A stretch of DNA of 64,000 nt from an uncultured Flavobacteriaceae bacterium (GCA_947494825.1 CANLWN010000005.1:248001-312000), one strand, 5' to 3'; shown: positions 33,953 through 43,042, counted from the first letter of the stretch. Program-made: numbers and translations. The notes: generated by a model not told the origin, from the letters alone.

Positions 33953-34356
33953 GCAAAACGTATCCCATAAATAAATCCGAGGACGACTGGAAAACGCAAC
34001 TCTCCGAGGATGAGTATCGTGTGCTTCGCGAAAAAGGCACCGAATATCCCCACACAGGAAAATTCAACCTGCATTTTGAAAATGGGGATTACCACTGTAA
34101 GGCCTGCAATGCAAAGCTTTTTGAAAGCGAACATAAATTTGAGAGCGGTTGTGGTTGGCCCTCTTTTGATGAAGCCGTAGAGGGCGCCATAGAGTACATA
34201 CGGGACACGTCGCACGGTATGATCCGTACAGAAACCGTGTGTGCCAATTGCGGGAGCCACCTAGGGCATGTCTTCAATGACGGACCCAGGGATACTACCG
34301 GACAGCGGTATTGTATCAATTCGGTCAGCATCGACTTTGACGCTTCGAAAGACTGA
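33949..34356 (+). CDS. msrB: Peptide-methionine (R)-S-oxide reductase MsrB, cytosolic form
   Basis: 135 residues with no signal. Zinc Cys50/53 and Cys98/101, catalytic Cys122 in QRYCIN, and Cys68 in ESGCGWPSF, the usual resolving Cys that allows recycling by thioredoxin. It reduces methionine-R-sulfoxide in proteins. Together with the preceding gene it gives one operon covering cytosol and envelope, with different catalytic set-ups. Confidence 0.95.
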   Translation: MSKTYPINKSEDDWKTQLSEDEYRVLREKGTEYPHTGKFNLHFENGDYHCKACNAKLFESEHKFESGCGWPSFDEAVEGAIEYIRDTSHGMIRTETVCANCGSHLGHVFNDGPRDTTGQRYCINSVSIDFDASKD

Positions 34357-34401
34357 TTCATTTATCTTTGAAGGTGCCAAACGGCATCGAAAACAAGGAA
34401 A

Positions 34402-34929
34402 ATGGATTATACGACCAACTTTATTGAAAGTGCACTTTACGAGTTCCGGCGTTATAAAACGTTGGGCGACAAGACCTTTTTGCAACTGAGCGAAACGGAT
34501 ATCCATTGGACCTACCATACCGGTGATAACAGCATTGCCCTGATTGTAAAGCACATGGTAGGTAACATGTTGAGCAGGTGGACCAACTTCAGGACCGAGG
34601 ATGGTGAAAAATCCTGGCGAAACAGGGAAACGGAATTCAAGGACCCCTACCCTACCAAGGCCAAGATGCAAAAGGCCTGGAAAGAAGGCTGGGCCTGCCT
34701 CTTTGCCGCACTCGAATCCATCAATGCCGATAACTTTGATACGCCCATCCGCATTAGGGGCGAAGCGCATACCACCATGGAGGCCGTGAACCGGCAACTT
34801 GCGCACTACGCCAACCACGTGGGCCAAATTGTACTTATGGGCAAAATGATCAAGGGCAAAGATTGGATTTCCCTATCCATTCCCAAGGGCGGTTCGGAGG
34901 CCTTTAACCAACAAAAGTTTTCCCGTTAG
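34402..34929 (+). CDS. DUF1572 / DinB-superfamily protein
   Basis: 175-residue four-helix-bundle protein. Likely metal ligands are the His in IVKHMVGNM and the HYANH pair in LAHYANHVGQI, the three-His pattern of DinB/YfiT-type proteins. Some members are thiol transferases (bacillithiol or mycothiol dependent); for DUF1572 the activity is unknown. It lies 45 bp after the msrB pair on the same strand and could be co-transcribed; a redox-related role would fit but is inference. Confidence 0.85.
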   Translation: MDYTTNFIESALYEFRRYKTLGDKTFLQLSETDIHWTYHTGDNSIALIVKHMVGNMLSRWTNFRTEDGEKSWRNRETEFKDPYPTKAKMQKAWKEGWACLFAALESINADNFDTPIRIRGEAHTTMEAVNRQLAHYANHVGQIVLMGKMIKGKDWISLSIPKGGSEAFNQQKFSR

Positions 34930-34991
34930 GGCAGCGCCCGATCTTCACATTTATTTTCATAAGCTCCCTATGGGCTTTCATTTTGGTTTCG

Positions 34992-34999
34992 TAACTTTG
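34992..34999 (+). promoter_or_regulatory. -7 promoter element upstream of lpdA
   Basis: TAACTTTG, an exact TAnnTTTG match, 33 bp before the lpdA ATG. A -33 box is not obvious. Confidence 0.5.
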
Positions 35000-35032
35000 C
35001 CACTTCAATTTTGGATATAAAAAATTTAATAT

Positions 35033-36424
35033 ATGAGCAATTTCGATGTTATTGTTTTAGGTAGTGGCCCAGGGGGATATGTAACCGCCATTAGGGCTTC
35101 GCAATTAGGATTTAAGACCGCAATTATAGAAAAGGAAAGTCTTGGCGGTGTTTGCTTAAATTGGGGGTGTATACCCACTAAAGCCTTATTGAAATCGGCT
35201 CAGGTGTTCGAGTATCTACAGCATGCGGGCGACTATGGATTGAAGGTAGAGGGTGCCGATAAGGATTTCGGTGCCGTGGTGCAACGAAGTCGCGGCGTGG
35301 CCGATGGCATGAGTAAGGGCGTTCAATTTCTGATGAAAAAGAACAAGATAGAGGTCCTGAACGGTTTTGGAAAACTGCGCCCTGGTAAAAAAGTAGCGGT
35401 AACCGATGCCGACGGCAAGGAAACCGAGTATTCCGCATCACATATCATCATTGCCACAGGAGCGCGAAGCAGGGAACTGCCCAGCCTACCTCAGGATGGA
35501 AAGAAGGTTATTGGATACCGCGAGGCCATGAGCCTTAAAGAACAGCCCAAGAAGATGATCGTAGTGGGGAGTGGTGCCATAGGTATTGAATTTGCCTATT
35601 TCTACAACGCCATGGGTACCGAGGTGACCGTGGTGGAATTCTTGCCCAATATTGTACCCGTGGAAGATGAGGAGGTATCCAAGCAATTGGCACGCAGCTT
35701 CAAAAAGGCCGGCGTCAAAATAAAGACCTCTGCGGAGGTTACCAAGGTAGATACCTCCGGAGATGGCGTAAAGGCCACGGTAAAGACCGAAAAGGGAGAA
35801 GAGATCCTGGAGGCCGATATTGTACTATCTGCTGTGGGCATCAAGAGCAACATAGAGAACATTGGCCTGGAAGAGGTAGGGATTGCCGTGGACAGGGACA
35901 AGATTATTGTGAATGATTATTACCATACCAACATTCCAGGATATTATGCCATTGGTGATGTTACCCCAGGGCAAGCCCTGGCCCACGTGGCCTCGGCCGA
36001 AGGTATCCTTTGTGTGGAAAAAATTGCCGGGATGCATGTGGAACCCTTGGATTATGGCAATATTCCCGGATGTACCTATTGCATCCCCGAAGTGGCGTCC
36101 GTAGGGCTTACGGAAAAACAGGCACGGGAAAAAGGATTCGACATTAAAGTGGGCAAGTTTCCCTTCTCCGCCAGCGGTAAAGCAAAGGCTTCCGGCAACT
36201 CGGATGGCTTTGTCAAGGTAATCTTTGATGCCAAGTACGGGGAATGGCTAGGGTGCCATATGATAGGCGTTGGGGTCACCGATATGATCGCCGAGGCGGT
36301 CGTAGCCCGAAAGTTGGAAACCACCGGACATGAAGTGCTCAAAGCGGTACATCCCCATCCTACGATGAGCGAAGCTGTTATGGAAGCTGTGGCGGATGCC
36401 TATGGCGAGGTTATACACCTGTAA
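35033..36424 (+). CDS. lpdA: Dihydrolipoyl dehydrogenase
   Basis: 463-residue flavoprotein (E3) that reoxidises dihydrolipoyl groups of 2-oxoacid dehydrogenase complexes and the glycine cleavage system. FAD site GSGPGGYVTAIRASQLG, redox pair Cys41/Cys46 in GGVCLNWGCIPTK, NAD site GSGAIGIEFAYFYNAMG, and the catalytic His in VHPHPTMSEAVMEA. No E1, E2 or lipoate genes are close, so it probably serves several complexes. Repeat block follows directly after the stop. Confidence 0.97.
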   Translation: MSNFDVIVLGSGPGGYVTAIRASQLGFKTAIIEKESLGGVCLNWGCIPTKALLKSAQVFEYLQHAGDYGLKVEGADKDFGAVVQRSRGVADGMSKGVQFLMKKNKIEVLNGFGKLRPGKKVAVTDADGKETEYSASHIIIATGARSRELPSLPQDGKKVIGYREAMSLKEQPKKMIVVGSGAIGIEFAYFYNAMGTEVTVVEFLPNIVPVEDEEVSKQLARSFKKAGVKIKTSAEVTKVDTSGDGVKATVKTEKGEEILEADIVLSAVGIKSNIENIGLEEVGIAVDRDKIIVNDYYHTNIPGYYAIGDVTPGQALAHVASAEGILCVEKIAGMHVEPLDYGNIPGCTYCIPEVASVGLTEKQAREKGFDIKVGKFPFSASGKAKASGNSDGFVKVIFDAKYGEWLGCHMIGVGVTDMIAEAVVARKLETTGHEVLKAVHPHPTMSEAVMEAVADAYGEVIHL

Positions 36425-36885
36425 ACTCTACCTGAATCCTAGTGGGGCAGTTGACGGTTGACAGTTGACAATAAGCAATTAACAATAAACAATGCCCAAC
36501 TTTGAACCAGAAACAGTTGGCAGTTAGCAGTAAGCAGTGAACAATTAGCAATAAGCAATGGGCAGTAATCAGTTGGCAGTGTTGGGTTTTATGTGTCGAG
36601 CGATGAATTATGAATGATGAATTGGCAATGTGCTCGGCCCTTGGTGTAAGGCGCGATGCACTTTATCCGGCAGTAGGCAGTGAACAATGAACAATAAACA
36701 TTAAACAATGCCCAACCTTGAACCAGAAACAGTGGGCAGTTGGCAGTGTTGGGTTTTATGTGTCGAGCGATGAATTATGAATGATGAATTAGGTGAGATG
36801 AGTTCTCAATGGCAATTTTGAACTTGAGCTTGAACCTTGAACTTTAAACCTTGAACCTTGAACTTTAAACCTTGAACCTAAAAAC
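36425..36885. repeat. Intergenic repeat block between lpdA and DUF3817 gene
   Basis: 461 bp filled by repeats. Ten consecutive heptads of CAGTnnn/CAATnnn at 36514-36583, family C module at 36587-36672, a shorter second C-like segment (36745-36790), and eight heptads of CCTTGAA/CTTTAAA at 36828-36883 ending 2 bp before the DUF3817 start codon. No gene is visible. Confidence 0.9.
36587..36672 (+). repeat. GCGC-rich composite repeat, family C, copy 3
   Basis: TTTTATGTGTCGAGCGATGAATTATG... AATGTGCTCGG ... GGCGCGATGCACTTTATCCGG. Reverse complement of 9021-9093 with few changes, and flanking heptads also match. Confidence 0.8.
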
Positions 36886-37167
36886 ATGTTGACCGTATTC
36901 CGTACCACCGCCATTCTTGAGGGCATTTCCTATCTGTTGCTTTTTGCCCTGGGCATGCCCTTAAAGTACTGGGGGGAAATTCCCGAACCCAATATCTATA
37001 TCGGCTATGCGCATGGATTCCTTTTTATCGCCTTTGTGGCCCTGGCAGCAGTTTTTTGCTACGAACGCAAATGGGGTTTGAGACGTTTTACCATGCTATT
37101 CATCGCCTCGCTTTTGCCCTTTGGTACTTTTTATGCGGACCAAAAATACTTGAGAAAACAGGGGTAA
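36886..37167 (+). CDS. DUF3817 membrane protein
   Basis: 93 residues with three hydrophobic helices. The N-terminal FRTTAILEGISYLLLFALGMPLKY and AHGFLFIAFV segments are typical of DUF3817 (YdzA-like) proteins, whose function is unknown. The region that should carry its translation signals is entirely a heptad array, so expression may depend on the repeat itself or on read-through from lpdA 460 bp upstream. Confidence 0.85.
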   Translation: MLTVFRTTAILEGISYLLLFALGMPLKYWGEIPEPNIYIGYAHGFLFIAFVALAAVFCYERKWGLRRFTMLFIASLLPFGTFYADQKYLRKQG

Positions 37168-37191
37168 TTGCCTTAGGGTAGCGTATACTCC

Positions 37192-38373
37192 CTAATTCTG
37201 TTCAAACTTGTAGATGGCCCCGTCAAAGCTACAGATATAAAGCTCATTAGCGGAATCGGTGCCAAAGGAGGCAATACCCAAATTGGTGTCTTCCAGTAAG
37301 GTATTTGTAGGATTCGTATTTGTGGTAAGCGCCCATATCCGTCCAGACTCAAAATCCCCATAGATATAACGGCCTTGCAGTTCGGGTACCAGGTTTCCCC
37401 GGTAGACATACCCCCCGGTGACCGATACATCGCCCTGGTCTTGGTTGTATTCATGAACGGGAAGGGTAAGGCCATTGGTATCACATGAATTTGCAAGAAA
37501 ACATTCGGAGCCCTCCATAGTATTCCATCCGTAATTATTGCCGCTTTCTATAATATTGATCTCTTCCAAGCGGTCCTGCCCTACATCACCGCTCCACAGG
37601 GAACCGGTCTGGGTGTCAAAACTCATTCTCCAAGGGTTGCGCAGGCCGTAGGCGAACAGTTCTCCCCTACTTCCACTATCGTTCACAAAAGGATTATCTG
37701 CCGGTATAGCGTAGTTGTTGCCATTTTCCGTCCGATCCACATCGATCCGTAGTATACCACCCAGGAGATTGCCCCTGTTCTGCGCATTCCCTTGTGGATC
37801 GCCACCAGAACCTCCATCGCCCGAGGCAATATAGAGATAACCATCGGGGCCAAAAGCCAGTTGTCCGCCATTGTGATTGGTAAAGGGCTGTGGAATTTCC
37901 AAAATAAGGGTCTCGCTGGACACTTCAGCTTGGTCCGGGTCGGTATCCGACACCTTAAAACGGGAGATTACCGATAAGCGTTCAGAAGGGTTATAGCACA
38001 CAAAAAAGTATCCATTTGTAGCGTAATCGGGATGAAATGCCAGCCCCAGGAGGCCCTGTTCATCGGCCGTATCGGATACGGCATCCTCAATATCCAAAAA
38101 AACGGTGGAACTGGGCGTATTGGCTACATTGGGGAACACCTGGATGACCCCACGTTGTTCTACCACAAAAATACGGTCCGTACCATCTGCCGGACTCTGT
38201 AAATCCAAGGGTCTGCTAAAGCGCAGTTCCGGAAAGGCGTTCACCACGGAAAGACCACTGGGATCAGGCGGATCAACCGGATCGGTGCGACCGGGATCGT
38301 CACTGGAATTGCAGGAAAAAATTAGGGCAAGGAAAAAAGGGTTAAGTTTCTTAACAAGCGTTTTCATCATCAT
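37192..38373 (-). CDS. PQQ-dependent sugar dehydrogenase-type lipoprotein
   Basis: 393 residues. Lipobox Cys21 (FLALIFSC) with a Pro/Asp-rich linker, then a six-bladed beta-propeller of the soluble aldose sugar dehydrogenase (YliI/Asd) family: LQSPADGTDRIFVVEQRGVI, LGLAFHPDYATNGYFFV, GGQLAFGPDGYLYIASGDGG, GLRNPWRMSFD, and YIYGDFESGRIWAL. Such enzymes oxidise aldoses with PQQ in the periplasm. No PQQ synthesis genes are in the window, so cofactor supply is unknown. Monocistronic, convergent with DUF3817. Confidence 0.9.
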   Translation of the reverse strand: MMMKTLVKKLNPFFLALIFSCNSSDDPGRTDPVDPPDPSGLSVVNAFPELRFSRPLDLQSPADGTDRIFVVEQRGVIQVFPNVANTPSSTVFLDIEDAVSDTADEQGLLGLAFHPDYATNGYFFVCYNPSERLSVISRFKVSDTDPDQAEVSSETLILEIPQPFTNHNGGQLAFGPDGYLYIASGDGGSGGDPQGNAQNRGNLLGGILRIDVDRTENGNNYAIPADNPFVNDSGSRGELFAYGLRNPWRMSFDTQTGSLWSGDVGQDRLEEINIIESGNNYGWNTMEGSECFLANSCDTNGLTLPVHEYNQDQGDVSVTGGYVYRGNLVPELQGRYIYGDFESGRIWALTTNTNPTNTLLEDTNLGIASFGTDSANELYICSFDGAIYKFEQN

Positions 38374-38452
38374 AGCGGATTAATGGGTAATGTCTATGAA
38401 CAAGAACGCGTATTTTGGGCTATAAAGTATGTGTAACCCCTTATTTTACAGA

Positions 38453-38869
38453 TTATTCCAAAAAACTTTGAATCGCAAGATCGTAACTTTGCAGCCCAAA
38501 ACCCAGCACTACGCCCTTGGCGCCCGAGGAGATATGTGAAACGTGCCTAAAATCCTCACGCTTAAAGGTGTTGGAAATATGGACCTCGATTACCGGCGTT
38601 TCAACAGCCTTCACCGCATCCCCAATGCCTACCGAGGTGTGGGTGTAGGCAGCGGCATTTAGAATGATGCCGTCAAAGGAAAACCCCACTTCCTGAATTT
38701 TGTCGATAAGCTCCCCTTCTATATTGGACTGAAAGTAATGGAGTTCCACCATTTCGAATTTTTCCTGTAACTGCTTAAAATAGTCATCAAAAGTAGTGTT
38801 TCCGTATACCTCAGGTTCCCTTTTCCCAAGCAGGTTAAGATTGGGGCCGTTGATTATGATCAGCTTCAT
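38453..38869 (-). CDS. aroQ: Type II 3-dehydroquinate dehydratase
   Basis: 138-residue dodecameric shikimate-pathway enzyme. IIINGPNLNLLGKREPEVYG contains Asn10, Arg17 and the catalytic Tyr22; LNAAAYTHTS, VEVHISN and the Arg-rich KREDFRHVS complete the active site. An in-frame ATG lies 17 codons upstream (38920), but the Met at 38869 is the family start and a -7 box occupies 38874-38881. Confidence 0.95.
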   Translation of the reverse strand: MKLIIINGPNLNLLGKREPEVYGNTTFDDYFKQLQEKFEMVELHYFQSNIEGELIDKIQEVGFSFDGIILNAAAYTHTSVGIGDAVKAVETPVIEVHISNTFKREDFRHVSHISSGAKGVVLGFGLQSYDLAIQSFLE

Positions 38870-38873
38870 TCGC

Positions 38874-38881
38874 CAAAAATA
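38874..38881 (-). promoter_or_regulatory. -7 promoter element directly in front of aroQ
   Basis: TATTTTTG on the - strand, ending 4 bp before the aroQ ATG. Same arrangement as at cmk, predicting a leaderless or near-leaderless transcript. Confidence 0.4.
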
Positions 38882-38894
38882 GGAAATACTGCGG

Positions 38895-38925
38895 CATAAA
38901 AAAAGCGATGGAAAATCCATCGCCT
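38895..38925 (-). terminator. Rho-independent terminator of the gene at 38948
   Basis: On the - strand GCGATGGA (38923-38916), loop TTT and TCCATCGC (38912-38905), then seven T. It separates the 39-kb membrane-protein gene from aroQ. Confidence 0.9.
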
Positions 38926-38947
38926 TATATGCTGCAATATCTATTTT

Positions 38948-39412
38948 CTAATTAAAGGCGTATCGGAACCCAAGGCCAAACCTGGCCGCTTCAAAGGTAT
39001 CCCCGTTATCTCCTAAAAAGATCCAGGGCCTCCAGTCAAAGGAAAATGCCAAGGGCACATTGTTGATCTTAAAATCCAAGCCTACCACAGGTCGCAGAAA
39101 AACTTCGGTATCCCCATCAAAAAATGCGATGGAGGGTCCTGCACCTGCAAACCATGTTAGTCCGCCAGCATTGGGGAAGGAGCCATGATACTCGTACAAG
39201 AGTGTAAGAAAAGTGACGTTATCGCCAAAGGTTACTTCGCCCAAACCGGCATGCTCCTGGGCAAAAAAGTGTTTTACGGAAGGTCCCACCAAGGTCTGAC
39301 CATCGCCAAAATCAATGCCAAGGCCCAAGGCAGTGGTATAGTTGGACTGTGCGTTGGACTGAAATGTTGTAAATCCAATAAGAACGACTACTAACAATAA
39401 AAGCTTTTTCAT
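38948..39412 (-). CDS. Small outer-membrane beta-barrel candidate
   Basis: 154 residues with signal peptide (KLLLLVVVLIGFTTFQSNAQ). The mature part is made of amphipathic strands with aromatic ends (ALGLGIDFGDG, LTWFAGAGPSIAFF, PLAFSFDWRPWIFLG) and ends in the aromatic residue string FGLGFRYAFN, which suits an eight-stranded barrel recognised by the BAM machinery. The family is common in flavobacteria but unnamed. Function unknown. Confidence 0.7.
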   Translation of the reverse strand: MKKLLLLVVVLIGFTTFQSNAQSNYTTALGLGIDFGDGQTLVGPSVKHFFAQEHAGLGEVTFGDNVTFLTLLYEYHGSFPNAGGLTWFAGAGPSIAFFDGDTEVFLRPVVGLDFKINNVPLAFSFDWRPWIFLGDNGDTFEAARFGLGFRYAFN

Positions 39413-39536
39413 TTGTGTAATTTTATGGTTATAGGTATTCGGGCAAGTTTATTTTGCCACTTGGGTATTTACGAAAAACTTGAAAAAAAAGTTGTTTTGG
39501 GCGCTTTGAAAAAGAGAATCGGCCTAATAAAATACG

Positions 39537-40028
39537 TCAAAATTTAAAGCCCGAAGTTATGGTGAGCATACTATTGGGCCTGGGGGCCTTATCAAATTCG
39601 GTATTAAAACGCTTTACCTTAAAATCGCCCTGTGCCTGTATAAAAAAGTTTTTGTTTACATCATATCCTGCACCGGCAGCTGTACCAAAACCTGTGGGCC
39701 GCATCTCCCCAGTGCCTGCGGTACGGAAAAAATCCAGTGTAGGGCCACCCAGCACATATACTTTTTCAGAAAGATAATATTTGCCCATTAGCGGGAAATG
39801 ATAGGTGCCGCCTTCCAGTTCGCGAACGTAGATTCCCTGGAGCTGAACGCGAAATTTCTCGGATAGGCTATACTCCTGTAGCGCATCAAAAAGATATACT
39901 TTTTCAATGGCCTCCCCGAAAAAACCAAGATTGTCCGCAGTAGTGGTAAAGGGATTTGTTTCCCGTACCTGGGCATAACCGATAAGGCTGTACAAACAAA
40001 CTGACCAAAGGATAAAATGTCTTGCCAT
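39537..40028 (-). CDS. Porin-family outer-membrane protein candidate
   Basis: 163 residues with signal peptide (LWSVCLYSLIGYAQ). Repeated amphipathic strands (EKFRVQLQGIYVREL, YHFPLMGKYYLSEKVYVLGGPTLDFF, GTAAGAGYDVNKNFFIQAQGDFKVKRF) and the terminal TITSGFKF with a C-terminal Phe indicate an eight-stranded OmpA/OmpX-like barrel. Not related closely to its downstream neighbour at 38948 by eye, though both are short barrels. Function unknown. Confidence 0.7.
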   Translation of the reverse strand: MARHFILWSVCLYSLIGYAQVRETNPFTTTADNLGFFGEAIEKVYLFDALQEYSLSEKFRVQLQGIYVRELEGGTYHFPLMGKYYLSEKVYVLGGPTLDFFRTAGTGEMRPTGFGTAAGAGYDVNKNFFIQAQGDFKVKRFNTEFDKAPRPNSMLTITSGFKF

Positions 40029-40201
40029 GCCGAGAGGAGTTAGTTAGTCATTCCTCCTTAAATTTAGTAGTATTTGGCGATATAGGACCGGCATTTGCTT
40101 CGCATTATGATAAATTTAACCCAAAACATTCTGCCCAAACCTTTCGCCTCCTTGGATATCTGACAATTTCAGTATTGAAAACTAATGAATACCTTTAGCC
40201 C

Positions 40202-41122
40202 ATGAACTGGGAGCAAGCCGTAAGGGACTATCAACACTACTTGAAAATAGAACGTGGGTTATCGGACAATTCCATTAAGAACTACCTTTTTGACCTGTCC
40301 AAACTCACGGCTTTCCTAGAGGCGCAGGAACTATTAGAAAGCCCTATTTCTATCGGTAAGGAAACGGTGCAGCAGTTCATTTACCAGGTGGCAAAAACCG
40401 TTAATCCAAGGTCACAGGCCCGTATTATTTCTGGCCTCAAGAGTTTTTTTAACTATTTGGTCTTTGAGGATTACCGTACGGACAATCCCATGGACCTGGT
40501 AGAATCGCCCAAAATTGGCCGTAAGCTGCCGGACACCCTGTCCCAGAAAGAAATAGACCTTGTCATCGGGGCCATAGACCTGTCAAAACCCGAGGGCGAA
40601 CGCAACAGGGCCATGTTGGAGACCCTTTATGGTTGCGGACTTCGGGTATCCGAATTGATCAATCTAAAAATCTCCGATCTCTTTTTTGAAGAGGATTTTA
40701 TCAAGGTTACCGGCAAGGGCAACAAACAGCGCTTTGTTCCCATCAGCAAGGTAAATAAAAAGTACATCACTATTTATCGTACCCAAATTAGGGTGCACCA
40801 GACGGTGCAAAAGGGGTTTGAGGACATCCTGTTCCTGAACCGCAGGGGCAAGCAACTTACGCGCGCCATGGTCTTCACCATTATCAAGCAGTTGGCAGAA
40901 AAGGTGGGCCTGCAAAAGAACATAAGTCCGCACACCTTTAGGCATTCCTTTGCCACCCATTTATTGGAAGGGGGCGCAGATCTGCGGGCCATTCAGCAAA
41001 TGTTGGGCCATGAGAGCATTACTACCACCGAGGTCTATATGCACGTGGACCGAACACACCTGGCAGCCATCATGAATACTTACCACCCCCGAAGGGAGCA
41101 TGGTGCCAGCAAGGCAGATTGA
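40202..41122 (+). CDS. xerD: Tyrosine recombinase XerD
   Basis: 306-residue site-specific recombinase acting at dif to resolve chromosome dimers. N-terminal SAM-like core-binding domain (1-105), catalytic domain with the full set Arg148, Lys172, His244, Arg247, His270 and nucleophile Tyr279. Length and the HTFRHSFATHLLEGGADLR motif are those of housekeeping XerC/XerD rather than phage integrases. No attachment site or mobile cargo is next to it. Assignment to XerD over XerC is likely but not certain. Confidence 0.9.
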   Translation: MNWEQAVRDYQHYLKIERGLSDNSIKNYLFDLSKLTAFLEAQELLESPISIGKETVQQFIYQVAKTVNPRSQARIISGLKSFFNYLVFEDYRTDNPMDLVESPKIGRKLPDTLSQKEIDLVIGAIDLSKPEGERNRAMLETLYGCGLRVSELINLKISDLFFEEDFIKVTGKGNKQRFVPISKVNKKYITIYRTQIRVHQTVQKGFEDILFLNRRGKQLTRAMVFTIIKQLAEKVGLQKNISPHTFRHSFATHLLEGGADLRAIQQMLGHESITTTEVYMHVDRTHLAAIMNTYHPRREHGASKAD

Positions 41123-41287
41123 CCCTTTTTTTCATCAAAACCTCTTCATTAAGCTAAAAGTGCATACAAATTTTATGCGTAGGCGAATTGTATACATTAG
41201 CGCAATCGATATAGTTGATTTTATTGGTCTTCGCGTACTTCTGGTGCTACAGAAAATAATATATTTATGACCTTAAAAAATTGACCA

Positions 41288-42988
41288 ATGGAAAAAAACC
41301 TCGCAAGAAGCTGGTGGAAGGAAGGTATTGTTTACCAGATTTATCCTAGAAGTTTTCAGGACACTAATGGAGATGGAGTTGGTGATATCGGTGGTATTAT
41401 TCAACGACTGGATTACATAAAGAGCCTGGGTGTGGATATCATTTGGCTGAACCCCATCTATAAGTCGCCCAATGATGACAACGGCTATGATATTAGCGAT
41501 TATCGGAACATCATGGAGGAATTTGGCACCATGGAGGACTTTGACCTGCTGCTTTCGGAAATGAAGAATAGAGGGCTAAAAATGGTGATGGATCTTGTGG
41601 TGAACCACAGCAGTGACGAACACGAATGGTTCGAAGCTTCCAAAGCCTCGCGGGACAATCCCTATCGCGATTATTACCACTGGTGGCCAGCTGAGAAAGG
41701 AACACCGCCCAAACGTTGGAGCTTCTTTGATGTGGAGAGCAACGCCTGGAAGTATGATGAGACCACGGACGCCTACTATCTGCACTATTTCTCCGTAAAG
41801 CAACCCGATCTTAAATGGGAAAATCCCAAGGTGCGCCGGGAAATTTACGATATGATGGACTACTGGTTCCAGAAGGGTATAGATGGTTTCCGTATGGATG
41901 TTATTCCCTTTATTTCAAAGGACACCACCTTTCCTGAGCTTCCCGAGCAGTATAACGGAGAATTTATTCCCTACTACGCCAGCGGTCCCAAATTGCACGA
42001 ATACCTTCGTGAAATGAACCAGGAAGTACTTAGCAAATACGATATTATGACCGTAGGGGAGGCCATTGGAGTTTCTACCGAGCAGGCGCTGGATTTTGTG
42101 GACGAAGAGCGAAAGGAACTGAACATGTTCTTTCATTTTGACCTGCTCTCGTTAGATCGCGCCTCGGGTGGAGGATTTTGGATGCGTGAAGATCAATGGA
42201 AACTTACGGAATTTAAGGAAATCCATTCTAGATGGGACGCGGCCTTTGCGGAAAAGGGATGGGGAAGTATGTTCCTGAACAATCATGATTTTCCAAGAAG
42301 CGTAAGCCGTTGGGGCAATGATTCCCAGGCCCATTGGTACAATTCCGCAACCATGTTACAGACTTTTTTGCTTACCATGCGGGGAACGCCCTATTTTTAT
42401 TATGGCGAAGAAATTGGGATGACCAACATCCGCATGGATCGTATTGAGGACTACAGGGATATCAATACGCTCAACAGGTATGAGACCCTATCAAAAAATG
42501 GGGCCGACCTTGCGGTCTTTATGGAAAATGAAAAGGACGCCAGTCGGGATAATGCTAGAACACCCATGCAATGGGATACCACTGAAAATGCCGGATTTAC
42601 CAGCGGGAAACCCTGGTTAAAGGTCAACGAGAACTATCAGGAAGGCATTAATGTAGAGGTACAACTAAGCGATAAAACTTCAGTGCTTAACTACTTTAGG
42701 AGCATGGTACAGCTCAGGAAAAATAAGCTGACCCTGGTCTACGGGGCCTATACACTCTTGCTGAAAGACAGTGAGGATATCTACGCCTATACCCGGACCC
42801 TTGGGGACGACCGCTGTTTGGTATTGCTGAGTTTTGCTACCCGTACGGTTTCGGTAAACCTGGAGGAGGTACATTTTGACAAGGCCAAATTATTGATTTC
42901 CAATGACGAGGACCATGCAGATCGCATCAAAAGCGACGCCCACTTTACGCTAAAACCCTATCAGGCCATGGTTTATGAGCTTTTTTGA
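41288..42988 (+). CDS. GH13 alpha-glucosidase (oligo-1,6-glucosidase type)
   Basis: 566-residue cytosolic GH13 enzyme of the GH13_31-like group. Catalytic Asp204 (GFRMDV), Glu258 (TVGEAI) and Asp334 (NNHD). Numbering is close to that of Bacillus oligo-1,6-glucosidase (199, 255, 329). QPDLKWENPKVR is typical of alpha-glucosidases and argues against trehalose synthase. It cleaves maltose, isomaltose or short oligosaccharides. Upstream there is a near-palindrome at 41162-41178 (GCATACAAATTTTATGC) and TGTATACA at 41189-41196 that could be operators. Confidence 0.9.
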   Translation: MEKNLARSWWKEGIVYQIYPRSFQDTNGDGVGDIGGIIQRLDYIKSLGVDIIWLNPIYKSPNDDNGYDISDYRNIMEEFGTMEDFDLLLSEMKNRGLKMVMDLVVNHSSDEHEWFEASKASRDNPYRDYYHWWPAEKGTPPKRWSFFDVESNAWKYDETTDAYYLHYFSVKQPDLKWENPKVRREIYDMMDYWFQKGIDGFRMDVIPFISKDTTFPELPEQYNGEFIPYYASGPKLHEYLREMNQEVLSKYDIMTVGEAIGVSTEQALDFVDEERKELNMFFHFDLLSLDRASGGGFWMREDQWKLTEFKEIHSRWDAAFAEKGWGSMFLNNHDFPRSVSRWGNDSQAHWYNSATMLQTFLLTMRGTPYFYYGEEIGMTNIRMDRIEDYRDINTLNRYETLSKNGADLAVFMENEKDASRDNARTPMQWDTTENAGFTSGKPWLKVNENYQEGINVEVQLSDKTSVLNYFRSMVQLRKNKLTLVYGAYTLLLKDSEDIYAYTRTLGDDRCLVLLSFATRTVSVNLEEVHFDKAKLLISNDEDHADRIKSDAHFTLKPYQAMVYELF

Positions 42989-43042
42989 CAAAGGATATCT
43001 TTAGTGGATAAAGCTAGTTCGGCGGGCAAAATCAAATAGCAC

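Noticed and set aside
40202-41122. Integrase of a mobile element
   Set aside because: Length and motifs are those of housekeeping XerD; no att-like direct repeats, tRNA or cargo genes are adjacent.
41288-42988. Trehalose synthase completing the GlgE pathway
   Set aside because: QPDLKWENP and the overall N-terminal pattern are those of oligo-1,6-glucosidase/alpha-glucosidase; TreS-specific segments are missing.
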